Positions 1-8,127 of a stretch of DNA of 64,000 bases are shown here, one piece after another. The notes beneath the pieces are model-generated. The model was not told the origin of the DNA and did no database searches. It was given only the letters and a program-made list of their open reading frames with translations. Within the stretch, counting starts at the first letter, position 1, and each line of letters begins with the position of its first letter. The DNA is from an uncultured Caulobacterales bacterium (GTDB lineage: Bacteria > Pseudomonadota > Alphaproteobacteria > Caulobacterales > Caulobacteraceae), in NCBI GenBank assembly GCA_903900155.1, contig CAIUMD010000019.1, forward strand, positions 1 to 64,000, written 5' to 3'. A program made the position numbers and the translations under genes.

Positions 1-143
1 TCTTCACCGCCGTCTGCCTCGCCACCTGGATCACCAGCCGCCGCCGCCCCGGCGAGAACCCCGTCAGCTGGGTGACCCAACGCATCGCCGCCCTCTTCAC
101 CGCCATCGCCCGCGCCCTCGGCGCACGCCGCACCGCCGGCTAA
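1..143 (+). CDS. C-terminal fragment of an unidentified protein
   Basis: An open frame enters from the left edge (first full codon at base 3) and ends at TAA 141-143, giving 46 residues. The visible part has a short hydrophobic stretch, then an Arg-rich turn (SRRRPGENP) and a final alanine/isoleucine-rich, probably helical segment. It converges on the next gene and its stop codon overlaps that gene's TAG (140-142). Codon use is typical of the neighbours, but too little is present to name a family. Confidence 0.5.
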   Translation, partial: FTAVCLATWITSRRRPGENPVSWVTQRIAALFTAIARALGARRTAG

Positions 144-1078
144 TCCACGACCAGATGCTGCAGCACTCGCTTCTCCAGCACCAGAAGCGCGCTGACGGCG
201 TTGGTGCGCATGACCAGCCCGTCGGCGAGCGCCGCCGCCGCGGCGCGCACAGCCCCGGCCAGGCGCAGGAACTCCGGCCGCCCCTGCCCGCCGACGCCGT
301 GCAACGCGCAAAGCTGACGCCAATCGAACACGAAGCTTTCCAGAAGCAAGGCGAACCGCGCGGCGCGCGCCTTGGCCTCCGCGGTGTCGGCAGCCACCGT
401 CAATTCCGCGCGCAGATCCTCAACCAGCCATTGCACCTCGGCGGCGGGCATGATCGGCGAGCGCTGATCGTTCTCGGTCAGCAGTTGGTGCTGGCTTGCA
501 GGCTCCCAGCCGACCGTCCGCCACTGCTCACGAGGCGGCGACTCGCCACTGGCGAACCGCCAGAACGACGCTGTGCCCGTAGTATCGGCCACGAGATGGA
601 TGCGCGGTTCGCTGGCCTTGTTCTCGACGTGGTGGCGACGCCAGTTGTCGAAGATCCAGGCCTCGCCGGCGGCCATGTGGACGACCTGGCCGTCGCAGTG
701 GAAACGCACCTCGGCTTCCGTGAAGACTGGAATGTGCAGCCGCACCCGCGTGTGCCAGTGATAGTTGATGTCGGCGTGCTCGGGCACGCCCGCGCCAGGC
801 GCGAGACGCATCAGCCGTGAACGGCTCCACACCACGCCGAAACCCGCCAGGACCTGCCGCAGATAGGGCATGGCCTCAAGCCATCGGGTCGGCAGCATCT
901 GGCCGTGGACGGCGTCGGTCTCGGCCCCGTCAGCGCTGATCAGCCGCGCGGCGCTGTTGCCCGGAAGTTGGTCCGGATGGGCGACCCAGGCCTCATCGGA
1001 CAAGGCCGAGACCTCGGCCCGCAGGCGCGCTGCGTCGAACAGCACGGGCAGTTGGAAGAAGGGGCGCGACAGACGCAT
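140..1078 (-). CDS. Aspartyl/asparaginyl beta-hydroxylase-fold protein (312 aa)
   Basis: Predicted non-haem iron, 2-oxoglutarate-type oxygenase of the aspartyl/asparaginyl beta-hydroxylase family. The double-stranded beta-helix core lies around residues 85-170. Candidate iron ligands are H101 and D103 (EHAD) and H149 or H150 (RRHHVEN), with R159 as a possible 2-oxoglutarate anchor. About 140 C-terminal residues lie beyond the core and I do not recognise them. It is the last gene of a minus-strand set, 3 bases after the TPR-sulfotransferase gene. The substrate is unknown; in this family it is usually a protein side chain, and the neighbouring sulfotransferases suggest joint modification of one target (inference). 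Confidence 0.75.
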   Translation of the reverse strand: MRLSRPFFQLPVLFDAARLRAEVSALSDEAWVAHPDQLPGNSAARLISADGAETDAVHGQMLPTRWLEAMPYLRQVLAGFGVVWSRSRLMRLAPGAGVPEHADINYHWHTRVRLHIPVFTEAEVRFHCDGQVVHMAAGEAWIFDNWRRHHVENKASEPRIHLVADTTGTASFWRFASGESPPREQWRTVGWEPASQHQLLTENDQRSPIMPAAEVQWLVEDLRAELTVAADTAEAKARAARFALLLESFVFDWRQLCALHGVGGQGRPEFLRLAGAVRAAAAALADGLVMRTNAVSALLVLEKRVLQHLVVD

Positions 1079-1081
1079 CGA

Positions 1082-2983
1082 TCAGTTCCTGAAGTCGGCG
1101 GCGGCGTCGCCCAGCGCGTCCCGCAGGCCGTCCAGCCAAGGCGCATAGGACGTCCATTGGGTGAGGCCCTCTCGGCTCAGGGGCTGTCGCACCTGTTCGG
1201 AGCTGGGCGTACGCACGCTGCGCCGCGTTTCATGGAAAGTCAGACAGGCCGGCTCGAACGACAGGCCGGCATGGGCCAGCATGCGTCGCACGCTCCCGTC
1301 CAGATCCTCGACCAAGTCCTCGTATTGGACCCGCAGCACCCTGCCCGGCAGCACCGCGTCCCAGTGGCGCATCAGGTCTAGATAGGCGCGGTAGTAGCGG
1401 GCGATGTCATCGACGCCGTAGGTGAATTCCTGATTGGTCGTGCCGAACAGCTGCTTGAAGTTGGAAAAGCCGCAGGCCATCGGCTCGCGCCGTACGTCGA
1501 TGATCGTCGCGCGCGGCAGGATCAGGTGGATCAGGCCGATGCACCAGAAATTGTTGGGCATCTTGTCGATGAAGAAGGGTCGGCCCAGACGGCGGTAGAC
1601 CTTGGTCTCGGCCAGGAAACGCTCGCCCAGCGCCCTCGCCTCCCCGGCCGTCAGGGCCAGCAGCGCCTCGGGCTCCCGCGGCAGGCCACAGTCCGGATCC
1701 CGGCCGCACAGCTCGTCGGCATAGCGGCCGATCTCGGTCAGCTCCTGCGTCCCCTCGACCATCGAATGGGAGGCCAGGATCTGCTCGATCAGGGTCGAGC
1801 CCGAGCGCGGCAGGCCCAGCACGAAGATCGGCGCCGGATCCTCCGCCCCCCAGCCGGCGCGCTCGGCGAAGACCTCGGGCGTGAGCATCGACTTCAGCCG
1901 GGACACGCAGGCCTCGGCGATCTCCGGACGCCAGCGGCCTAATCCCCGCCGCACCGCATTGCCGCGCACATAGGACCGCCACGAGGCGTCGTACTCGCCC
2001 CGGTCCTCCAGCGCCTTGCCGAGGGCGAAGCCCAGATAGACGCGGTCCATGTCCTGCAAGTCGTTGCGAGCGTCCAGAGCGCGCATAGAGGCGATCTCGT
2101 GGTCGGTGAAACGATAGGTCTTGAGATTGGCCAGGCTGAACCAGGCCACACCGTTGTCCGGCCGCGCCTCCAGCGAGGCGTGATAGTCGGCGATCGCCTC
2201 GGCCTGCCGGCCCGTGACCTTCAGGGCGTTAGCCCGCCACAGCCGCAGATCAGCCGCCTCCGGCCCGGTCGGCGGCAGGCCCTCCAGCAGCCGCGCATGG
2301 AGGTCGATCACCGGCTCGTGGTCACCCAGGGCGACGCACGCCGAGGCGTATTGCTTGAGGTAGTCGCGACTGTTCGGGTCGTGCTCGAGCAAGCATTCGG
2401 CCTGCCGCCGCGCCGCCAGCGGCTTCTGCCGTTGCAGCAGCACCATGGCGTAGTCGAAACGCGCGGGGTCATAGTCCGGAGCGCGTTCGACGACCGACGC
2501 CAGCACCGCTTCGGCCCCGTCCAGGTCGCCGCGCTCCAGACGGATCCGGGCGAGCAGGCGCAAGGCGCCGACATTCTGCGGATCCTGGTCCAGGTAATCG
2601 CGCAGCACGTCCTCGGCCGGCTCCAGGTCGCCATCGGCCAGCAGGCTGTTGGCCGCCACGATGGCCGGCGGCAACCGCTGCAGGATCGCCAGTTGCCGCG
2701 CCGCCGCAGCTGCCTGGCCTGTGTCGCCGACCATCCGATGAAGCTGTTCCAGCATGTCCCAGCTGGCCGGGAGGGTCGGGTTCAGACGCACGGCCTGGCG
2801 CAACGCTGCTATGGCCGCCGTCCCGTCGCGCAGCAGGATCTGGCAGTGGCCGCGCTCCTGGTGCAGCCGGCTGAACCGGGGATGCAGCGCCTCCAGCCGC
2901 GCCAGCGTGGCCAGGGCGTCGGGCAGGCGATGGCGGGCGCGCAGGTCCTGGGCCTCACGCAGCAGGGCGTCGCGCTCGCTCAT
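1082..2983 (-). CDS. TPR-repeat sulfotransferase (633 aa)
   Basis: Residues 1-340 are tetratricopeptide-like helical repeats with recurrent A..L and P-x-x-x-x-A patterns. From about residue 385 a Sulfotransfer_3-type domain follows, with the 5'-phosphosulfate loop GLPRSGSTLIE at 390-400. The family transfers sulfate from PAPS; bacterial TPR-linked forms resemble tyrosylprotein sulfotransferases, so a peptide substrate is possible (inference). The ATG at 2983 overlaps the upstream stop by 4 bases (ATGA); longer in-frame extensions would run into the preceding gene. It lies between two hydroxylase-fold genes. Confidence 0.85.
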   Translation of the reverse strand: MSERDALLREAQDLRARHRLPDALATLARLEALHPRFSRLHQERGHCQILLRDGTAAIAALRQAVRLNPTLPASWDMLEQLHRMVGDTGQAAAAARQLAILQRLPPAIVAANSLLADGDLEPAEDVLRDYLDQDPQNVGALRLLARIRLERGDLDGAEAVLASVVERAPDYDPARFDYAMVLLQRQKPLAARRQAECLLEHDPNSRDYLKQYASACVALGDHEPVIDLHARLLEGLPPTGPEAADLRLWRANALKVTGRQAEAIADYHASLEARPDNGVAWFSLANLKTYRFTDHEIASMRALDARNDLQDMDRVYLGFALGKALEDRGEYDASWRSYVRGNAVRRGLGRWRPEIAEACVSRLKSMLTPEVFAERAGWGAEDPAPIFVLGLPRSGSTLIEQILASHSMVEGTQELTEIGRYADELCGRDPDCGLPREPEALLALTAGEARALGERFLAETKVYRRLGRPFFIDKMPNNFWCIGLIHLILPRATIIDVRREPMACGFSNFKQLFGTTNQEFTYGVDDIARYYRAYLDLMRHWDAVLPGRVLRVQYEDLVEDLDGSVRRMLAHAGLSFEPACLTFHETRRSVRTPSSEQVRQPLSREGLTQWTSYAPWLDGLRDALGDAAADFRN

Positions 2984-3600
2984 CGCACCGCGCTCGTCGA
3001 CAGGAACGGCGCCAGCCAGTCCGGGTCCGGCTGGTCTGCGTCGTAATATTCGAAGATCAGGTGGATACGGTCGGTGTCGCCGTCGTTGCGCACCCAATGC
3101 GGAGCCAGGTTGTTGACCTCCACCGCCTCACCGACCGGGAATCGGTGCTCGGCCCCGCCGAAAAACGAGACCACGCCGAGATTGGTCGTCAGCGGCACGT
3201 GGATCTTGTGCGGCCATTTCGCCGCCGAATTGGCGTCGACGTGCGGATGGATCACCCCGCCCGACGACATCCTGGCCAGCATCACGCGGGGAAAGGCCCC
3301 GCGCGCATAGCCGTAATCGCCGACGGCCTGCGCCAGCACCGGCTCCAGCAGAGCCCGCCATGGCGCCCAGGCCGGTCGGTCGTGCGAGGCGCGCCAGTCG
3401 CGCGGGCCGTCGATGAAGCGGAAGACGATATGGCGCGTGGCGTCCAGCGCCTCGAACTTGTTCGGCTTGCCGGCGTTCTCAACCGCCCAGACATCCTCGG
3501 GGATCGCCAGCACGGCCGCCAATAGCGCGCCGATGTCGACCGGACCCAGCGGACGCACGGTCGTGGTCTTGCGCGGATTGGCGGCTGGGATTGCGCTCAT
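2980..3600 (-). CDS. Aspartyl/asparaginyl beta-hydroxylase family protein (206 aa)
   Basis: Compact member of the aspartyl/asparaginyl beta-hydroxylase family. The iron motif is clear: HPHVDAN gives H118 or H120 and D122, H168 lies in PHWVRNDG, and R178 (DRIHL) fits 2-oxoglutarate binding. The domain fills almost the whole chain, unlike the 312-aa homologue at the end of the operon. Start ATG at 3600 overlaps the stop of the upstream sulfotransferase by 4 bases, and its own stop overlaps the next start by 4, so the three genes are translationally coupled. The substrate is unknown. Confidence 0.82.
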   Translation of the reverse strand: MSAIPAANPRKTTTVRPLGPVDIGALLAAVLAIPEDVWAVENAGKPNKFEALDATRHIVFRFIDGPRDWRASHDRPAWAPWRALLEPVLAQAVGDYGYARGAFPRVMLARMSSGGVIHPHVDANSAAKWPHKIHVPLTTNLGVVSFFGGAEHRFPVGEAVEVNNLAPHWVRNDGDTDRIHLIFEYYDADQPDPDWLAPFLSTSAVR

Positions 3601-4235
3601 CGCGAGCCCTCGAAGCCGTAGCCGAACAGCTCCAGGTCCTGGGCGTAGCGCACGGCGACGCCGTCGATCAGGGCCTGGTCATAGTAGTCGCGATAGTCGC
3701 CGCGCCGCGTGCCATTGACGCGCTCCAGCGGACGCGAAGCGACGCCCAGACGCGCGCAGATCGAGTCATACGACCCCTGCATATCCTCGACGCGACCGAC
3801 GGCATCGGTCAGCAAGGTCTGGCCATCCTCATCCACCAGCAGCGAGGCTTGCGGCTGGAACAGGATGTGCTGCTCCGGCGGCGCGGCGAACAGGAAGTGG
3901 CGCATCGCATCCCGCGGCTGCCGCTCGAACACGTCGCCGCCGCGCAGCATGAAGGCGCAGTACGAGACGAAGCGGTCGAACGGATTGCGCACGAAGGCGA
4001 ACTTGAAATAGCCGCCGAAGGCCTCGTCGCCGAGATAGGGCCGCACCTGGCGCAGGGACAGGTGTCCATGCTGGATCGCCGCCAGGTCCTGCCAGGGAAA
4101 GCGCCTGTTGACGAACAAGCCGACCTGCTCGACGTCGTCGTCGCTCATGTGCTCGCGCAGGGCCTGGCGCACGGCGTGGGTGCCGGTCTTGGGCACCGCG
4201 GCGAAGATGAAGCGGTGTTTGTGGGAAACGATCAT
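3597..4235 (-). CDS. Sulfotransferase family protein (212 aa)
   Basis: Sulfotransfer_2-type enzyme expected to use PAPS. The 5'-phosphosulfate loop is VPKTGTH (residues 14-20), and the 3'-phosphate-binding segment is VRNPFDRFVS (82-91). There is no signal peptide, so it probably acts in the cytoplasm. It is the first gene after the TBDR, 71 bases downstream of it, with a GC-rich hairpin between. Within the family, substrates range from carbohydrates to lipids and proteins; the sequence does not say which applies here. Confidence 0.82.
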   Translation of the reverse strand: MIVSHKHRFIFAAVPKTGTHAVRQALREHMSDDDVEQVGLFVNRRFPWQDLAAIQHGHLSLRQVRPYLGDEAFGGYFKFAFVRNPFDRFVSYCAFMLRGGDVFERQPRDAMRHFLFAAPPEQHILFQPQASLLVDEDGQTLLTDAVGRVEDMQGSYDSICARLGVASRPLERVNGTRRGDYRDYYDQALIDGVAVRYAQDLELFGYGFEGSR

Positions 4236-4256
4236 GGGTCCGGAAACACGGGCAAG

Positions 4257-4285
4257 GCGCCCGCCTCCTTAAAGGAAGCGGGCGC
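4257..4285 (-). terminator. GC hairpin between TBDR and sulfotransferase genes
   Basis: Inverted repeat GCGCCCGC (4257-4264) and GCGGGCGC (4278-4285) with extra CCTT/AAGG pairing inside. It sits 22 bases past the TBDR stop and has no good T-run on the minus strand. It is more likely an attenuator or RNA-stabilising element within an operon than a full terminator. Confidence 0.45.
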
Positions 4286-4306
4286 TCAGCCTAACGTGCG
4301 CTCATG

Positions 4307-7093
4307 TCAGAACTTGTAGCTGAGACCCATCATATAGGTCCGGCCGCTCTGGGTCTGGTTGTAGAGGTAGCGGTTCTGCCCCCAGAACTGCGTGTCCTTC
4401 TGGTTGGTCAGGTTGATTGCATTTAGCGACAACTGCAGCTTTTCGGTGATCTTGTAGAAGGCCGCGGCGTCGACATAGGTCGAGCCCTCGAAGCCACGCG
4501 TGCTAGCGCTCATCACATCGTCGCTGCGACCGGTGTACCAGCGGGCGCGGTGGCTTAGCGAGCCGCGCAGACCCCAGGTGTCGGTCTCGTAGTAGAGCGT
4601 GGCGTTGTAACTGGTCTTGGAGATGCCGGTCAGCGCCTCGTCGGCGTCGACATAGGTGTAGTTGGCCACCATGCCCAGCTTGTCGAACGGCGCCGGCAGG
4701 AACGAGAACTCGGTCTGCGCTGCGAGTTCGACGCCGGTCAGCTTCTTCTTGCCCGCCACGTTGATGGGCATCGAGAATTGCGAGACGATCGTGTTGGCCG
4801 TCGCGCCCGGGATCGTGGTGTAAGGCACGCCTGTCTGGCTGAACGGGACGTTCTCCAGGGTCAGCGAGCCGATGAAGTTTTCGATGTTCTTGTGGAACAC
4901 GCTGGCCGACACCAGGCCCACCTTGCCGAAATAGTATTCCAGCGACAGATCCAGCGTGACGTCCTTGTACGGCTTCAGGTTCGGGTTGCCGCGCGAGGCG
5001 GTGATCTTGCCCGAGCTGTCGTCCTTGAACGCGCTGCCCTCGGCCGCCATCGAGCCCAGGCCCGGACGGTTCAGGTTCTGCGAGGCGGCGAAGCGCACCA
5101 GCACTTCGGGCGTCAGTTCCAGTACCGCGTTCATGGCCGGCAGCACGCCGTCATAACTGCCGCTGACGTCGGTCGTGCCCAGATAGGCGTAGCTGTCGCC
5201 CTGGATCCAGCCCGTGCTGCGGGTATCGGTCTGATAGCCCCGCAGGCCGGCATTGCCGCGGAAACGCATGCCCGCGAGTTGGGCGTCCCAGTCCACCTGC
5301 ACGTACTCGGACACGGTCTCTTCCGTGGTCGTGTAGACGTTCTCGATGTCCTGCAGCGCGCCGCCCGTGCCGTCCTTGTTCGGCTCGAAGCGGTGGTATT
5401 CCTTGTACTTGGCGAAGGCCTTGTCGTAGTCGCCGATCAGCCAGGCGCCAAAACTGTTCTTGAAAACCGAGGTGACGTCGCCGACCGCCGTGCCGCGCAT
5501 CTTCGAGCGGGTGCCGTTGACGTTGTCGTCGTAAAACACGTCGCGACCATCCTGCATGAAACGGTGGTAGGCGACGCCGGCGCGCAGCGTCAGGACGTCG
5601 TTGAGCTCGTAACGAGCGTTCAGCACGCCCTCCTTCAGCTCCGACTGGTTGTTGAAGCCGCGGTAGTAGAACGAGTCCATCGCGTAGTTGGCCGCGTTGG
5701 TCGGGTCCCAGCCCGGATACTGGAAGTCCGCCGAGCGGCCGTCCGCGCCGTAGTTGGCGATCAGGTTGCCCTTGGCGCGCATGTAGAGCTTGTCGTCGTA
5801 CGGCGTCTTGTAGGTCGACTTCTCGTAGCCGACGTGGCCGTCGATCGACAGTCGGTCTGAGGCGTCCCACTTTCCGGTCAGGGCGATCTGTTTGAAGCGG
5901 TTCTTGTTCAGCGAGCGGCGATACTCGCTGCCGAACGTCGTGCCGGTGACGTCGGTCATGGTGACGTAGTTGTTGGCGTCCCAGGCCAGGTTGTTGATCA
6001 CCGAGCCCTTCTGGAACGCCGCCGGCCAGACGCCGCCGGCCGGAGCGTCGAACGCGATCGAACCGTCGGAATTCAGCGGACGGGTCGCCAGGTGCAGCTC
6101 GTCGCGGCGCGTGGTGAACTGGCCGTATAGCGCATCCAGCGTGAACAGCAGTCTGTCGGTCGGCTTCCACTGCAGCGCCGTCGTTACGCCTAGGCGCTCC
6201 ATCTTGGCGTCCCAGGACGAGAGGCGGTTGCCGTCGGCGAACACCAGGTCGCCGGACAGGAACTTGGTCTTCTGCGCGGCCGTCAACTTGGAGATGTCGA
6301 GGCCGGCGGCGACCATGCTGGCCAGTTTCGAGGCGCTGGGCTTGTCGTAGTTGTAGGTGTTGTGACCCTGCTCGGTGGTCCGGCGCTTGGCGTAGGCGAT
6401 CGAGACCAGCGCGCCGAACTTGTTGTCCCAGTTGTAGCTGAACAGGCCGGCGACGCGCGGCTGGGTGTCCTTGGTGTACTGGTTGGTGCCGACCTTGATC
6501 GAGATCGCCCCCTTGGCGCCCGGCGCGTAGTCGAAAGGCTTGCCGGTGAAGAGGCCGACCGTGCCGGCCATGCCGCCTTCGTTCTGGGCCGCCTGATAGG
6601 TCTTCTCGACCTCGACCTTCGAGAACAGTTCAGAAGCGAAGATGTTGAAGTCGAAGGCGCGGTCGCGCGAGCGCTGGCCGCGGCTGTCCTGGGCCGAGTC
6701 GACATTGCCCAGCACTTCCATGCCGTTCAGCTGGACGCGGGCGAAGTCAGGACCCAGGCCCCGCAGCGAGATGCGACGGCCTTCGCCGGCTTCGCGATTG
6801 ATCTGCACGCCCGGCAGGCGCTGCAGAGACTCGGCCAGGTTCAGTTCCGGGAACTTCGCCATGTCCTCGGCGACGATCGCATCCTTCTGGATCACCGAGT
6901 CGCGCTTGATGGTCCGCGCGTCGGCCAGCGACTTGCGGTAGCCGGTGACGACCACTTCGTCGACCGTATCACCGGCGGCCTGCTGCGCGAGCGCCAGCCG
7001 CGGGCTGGCGCTCGCGACCAGCGCCGCGACGGTGGCCAGCAAAAGCCTTTTGAGGTTCGGGCGAGCGCCCTGGACGGAATATTGCTGTGGCAT
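4307..7093 (-). CDS. TonB-dependent receptor, TIGR01782-like (928 aa)
   Basis: Outer-membrane receptor of the large Xanthomonas/Caulobacter-type TBDR family. A signal peptide (residues about 13-36, ending ALAQQ) precedes a TonB box (DEVVVTGYR). The plug follows (LPGVQINRE and LRGLGPDFARVQLNG), then a beta-barrel ending in an aromatic residue (GLSYKF). No STN domain is present, so it is not a FecA-type transducer. I chose ATG 7093 (GGGGATCTCTA in front); a longer start at 7114 would lie inside an operator. Two GntR-type operator sites lie upstream (7116-7127 and 7294-7305), linking it to the phosphonate locus. A phosphonate-containing ligand is therefore plausible but inferred. Confidence 0.9.
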   Translation of the reverse strand: MPQQYSVQGARPNLKRLLLATVAALVASASPRLALAQQAAGDTVDEVVVTGYRKSLADARTIKRDSVIQKDAIVAEDMAKFPELNLAESLQRLPGVQINREAGEGRRISLRGLGPDFARVQLNGMEVLGNVDSAQDSRGQRSRDRAFDFNIFASELFSKVEVEKTYQAAQNEGGMAGTVGLFTGKPFDYAPGAKGAISIKVGTNQYTKDTQPRVAGLFSYNWDNKFGALVSIAYAKRRTTEQGHNTYNYDKPSASKLASMVAAGLDISKLTAAQKTKFLSGDLVFADGNRLSSWDAKMERLGVTTALQWKPTDRLLFTLDALYGQFTTRRDELHLATRPLNSDGSIAFDAPAGGVWPAAFQKGSVINNLAWDANNYVTMTDVTGTTFGSEYRRSLNKNRFKQIALTGKWDASDRLSIDGHVGYEKSTYKTPYDDKLYMRAKGNLIANYGADGRSADFQYPGWDPTNAANYAMDSFYYRGFNNQSELKEGVLNARYELNDVLTLRAGVAYHRFMQDGRDVFYDDNVNGTRSKMRGTAVGDVTSVFKNSFGAWLIGDYDKAFAKYKEYHRFEPNKDGTGGALQDIENVYTTTEETVSEYVQVDWDAQLAGMRFRGNAGLRGYQTDTRSTGWIQGDSYAYLGTTDVSGSYDGVLPAMNAVLELTPEVLVRFAASQNLNRPGLGSMAAEGSAFKDDSSGKITASRGNPNLKPYKDVTLDLSLEYYFGKVGLVSASVFHKNIENFIGSLTLENVPFSQTGVPYTTIPGATANTIVSQFSMPINVAGKKKLTGVELAAQTEFSFLPAPFDKLGMVANYTYVDADEALTGISKTSYNATLYYETDTWGLRGSLSHRARWYTGRSDDVMSASTRGFEGSTYVDAAAFYKITEKLQLSLNAINLTNQKDTQFWGQNRYLYNQTQSGRTYMMGLSYKF

Positions 7094-7115
7094 TAGAGAT
7101 CCCCTGCTCTCCAAC

Positions 7116-7127
7116 TGGTATGGACCA
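7116..7127. promoter_or_regulatory. GntR-type operator upstream of the TBDR
   Basis: TGGTATGGACCA followed by AAAATGG, 23 bases upstream of the TBDR start. It matches the TGG-N6-ACCA dyad found near the phospholipase C gene and the transporter gene, including the AAAATGG extension shared with the phospholipase site. Function is inferred from this repetition. Confidence 0.65.
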
Positions 7128-7293
7128 AAATGGTTAGAGCAGCTTGCGGCGACACCAGCGTGACAGTTCGCCTTGCGACGACACGAATTTATCAGCGATG
7201 CCTATCGCCAGCATTCGTTTAGACATGGGTGCGCGATCCCGAGCGCAGGCGAAACGCCTCCGGGTGGACGACACGGCTAAACCAGAAACGCTT

Positions 7294-7305
7294 TGGACTA
7301 TACCA
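7294..7305. promoter_or_regulatory. GntR-type operator, distal site of the TBDR promoter region
   Basis: TGGACTATACCA followed by AAAATGA, 13 bases past the phnX stop and about 200 bases upstream of the TBDR start. The 225-base gap therefore holds two sites of the same type, which would suit looping or cooperative control of the TBDR. No other feature is apparent in the gap. Confidence 0.6.
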
Positions 7306-7317
7306 AAATGACTTGCG

Positions 7318-8127
7318 TCAGGGCCGCTCGCCCTGTTGGATCCGCGCCTCGATCTGGGCCAGCACCAGCGCGAGATCGGCGATGCTGTCGACGACGTAGT
7401 GGGCGTCGGCCTCACGGAGAGCCTTGGCAGAGACCTCAATCCGCGCGGCGCGCTCAGCCTCGGGCAGGATACGAAGCTGATCGTGGGACAGACCCACGCC
7501 ATTGCCCGAGGCCGAGAGACCCACGGTCCAGGCGCCGACCTCCAACCCTTCGGTGATTCCGACCACGGCGTCGTCGACCTTGACGCAGGCCCGCGCCGGC
7601 CAGGCGCCCAGCGCGACCAGGGCCTTCCACATCATCAGCGGCGAGGGTCGCCCCGCCGCCGTCTCGCCGGCGCAGACCACGACATCGGGGGCATAACCCT
7701 GGTCGGCGGCCAGCGGCAGGATGTCGACCATCATCGGCCTGGTGTAGCCGGTGGTCGAGCCGATCTTCACGCCCCGGCCGCGCAGGTCGGCGACCAGCTC
7801 CGCCGCGCCGGGGATCAGCTGGGCGCAGTCGCGGGCGGCGGCGCGCATCTTCGGCTCGACGGCGTCGTGCAGGCGGTCGACATCGGCTTCGGTCGCGGCG
7901 GCGCCCTGACGGGCCTGCCAGGCGGCGGCGACGCGCGGCATGGCCAGCAGCGCCCGCACGTGGTCGCGCTTGGCCTTGCCCATGTCGGCCCGCGCCTCGG
8001 CTTCGGTGATCTTGACGCCGGCCTCGGCGAAGACCTCGCGCAGCGCCACGACCGGCGCACGGCAGCCGAAGTCGATCATCGTGCCGGCCCAGTCGAACAC
8101 CACGGCCTGGAGGACGGAGGGGGTCAT
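7318..8127 (-). CDS. phnX: Phosphonoacetaldehyde hydrolase (phosphonatase, 269 aa)
   Basis: Cytoplasmic HAD-superfamily enzyme that hydrolyses phosphonoacetaldehyde to acetaldehyde and phosphate, the last step of 2-aminoethylphosphonate (AEP) breakdown. The nucleophile aspartate is D12 (VFDWAGT). The Schiff-base lysine is K53 in MGKAKRDHVRAL, the position known from the Bacillus cereus enzyme. The motif GSTTGYTR and the downstream acidic motif VKVDD are also present. Length is normal for the family. The ATG overlaps the stop of the FAD oxidase gene by 4 bases. No PhnW transaminase is seen nearby, so the preceding FAD enzyme may supply the aldehyde (inference). Confidence 0.94.
   Translation of the reverse strand: MTPSVLQAVVFDWAGTMIDFGCRAPVVALREVFAEAGVKITEAEARADMGKAKRDHVRALLAMPRVAAAWQARQGAAATEADVDRLHDAVEPKMRAAARDCAQLIPGAAELVADLRGRGVKIGSTTGYTRPMMVDILPLAADQGYAPDVVVCAGETAAGRPSPLMMWKALVALGAWPARACVKVDDAVVGITEGLEVGAWTVGLSASGNGVGLSHDQLRILPEAERAARIEVSAKALREADAHYVVDSIADLALVLAQIEARIQQGERP

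Noticed and set aside
4778..5860. A 360-residue plus-strand frame inside the TBDR gene
   Set aside because: Antisense of a clear TBDR barrel; no start context or known motif.
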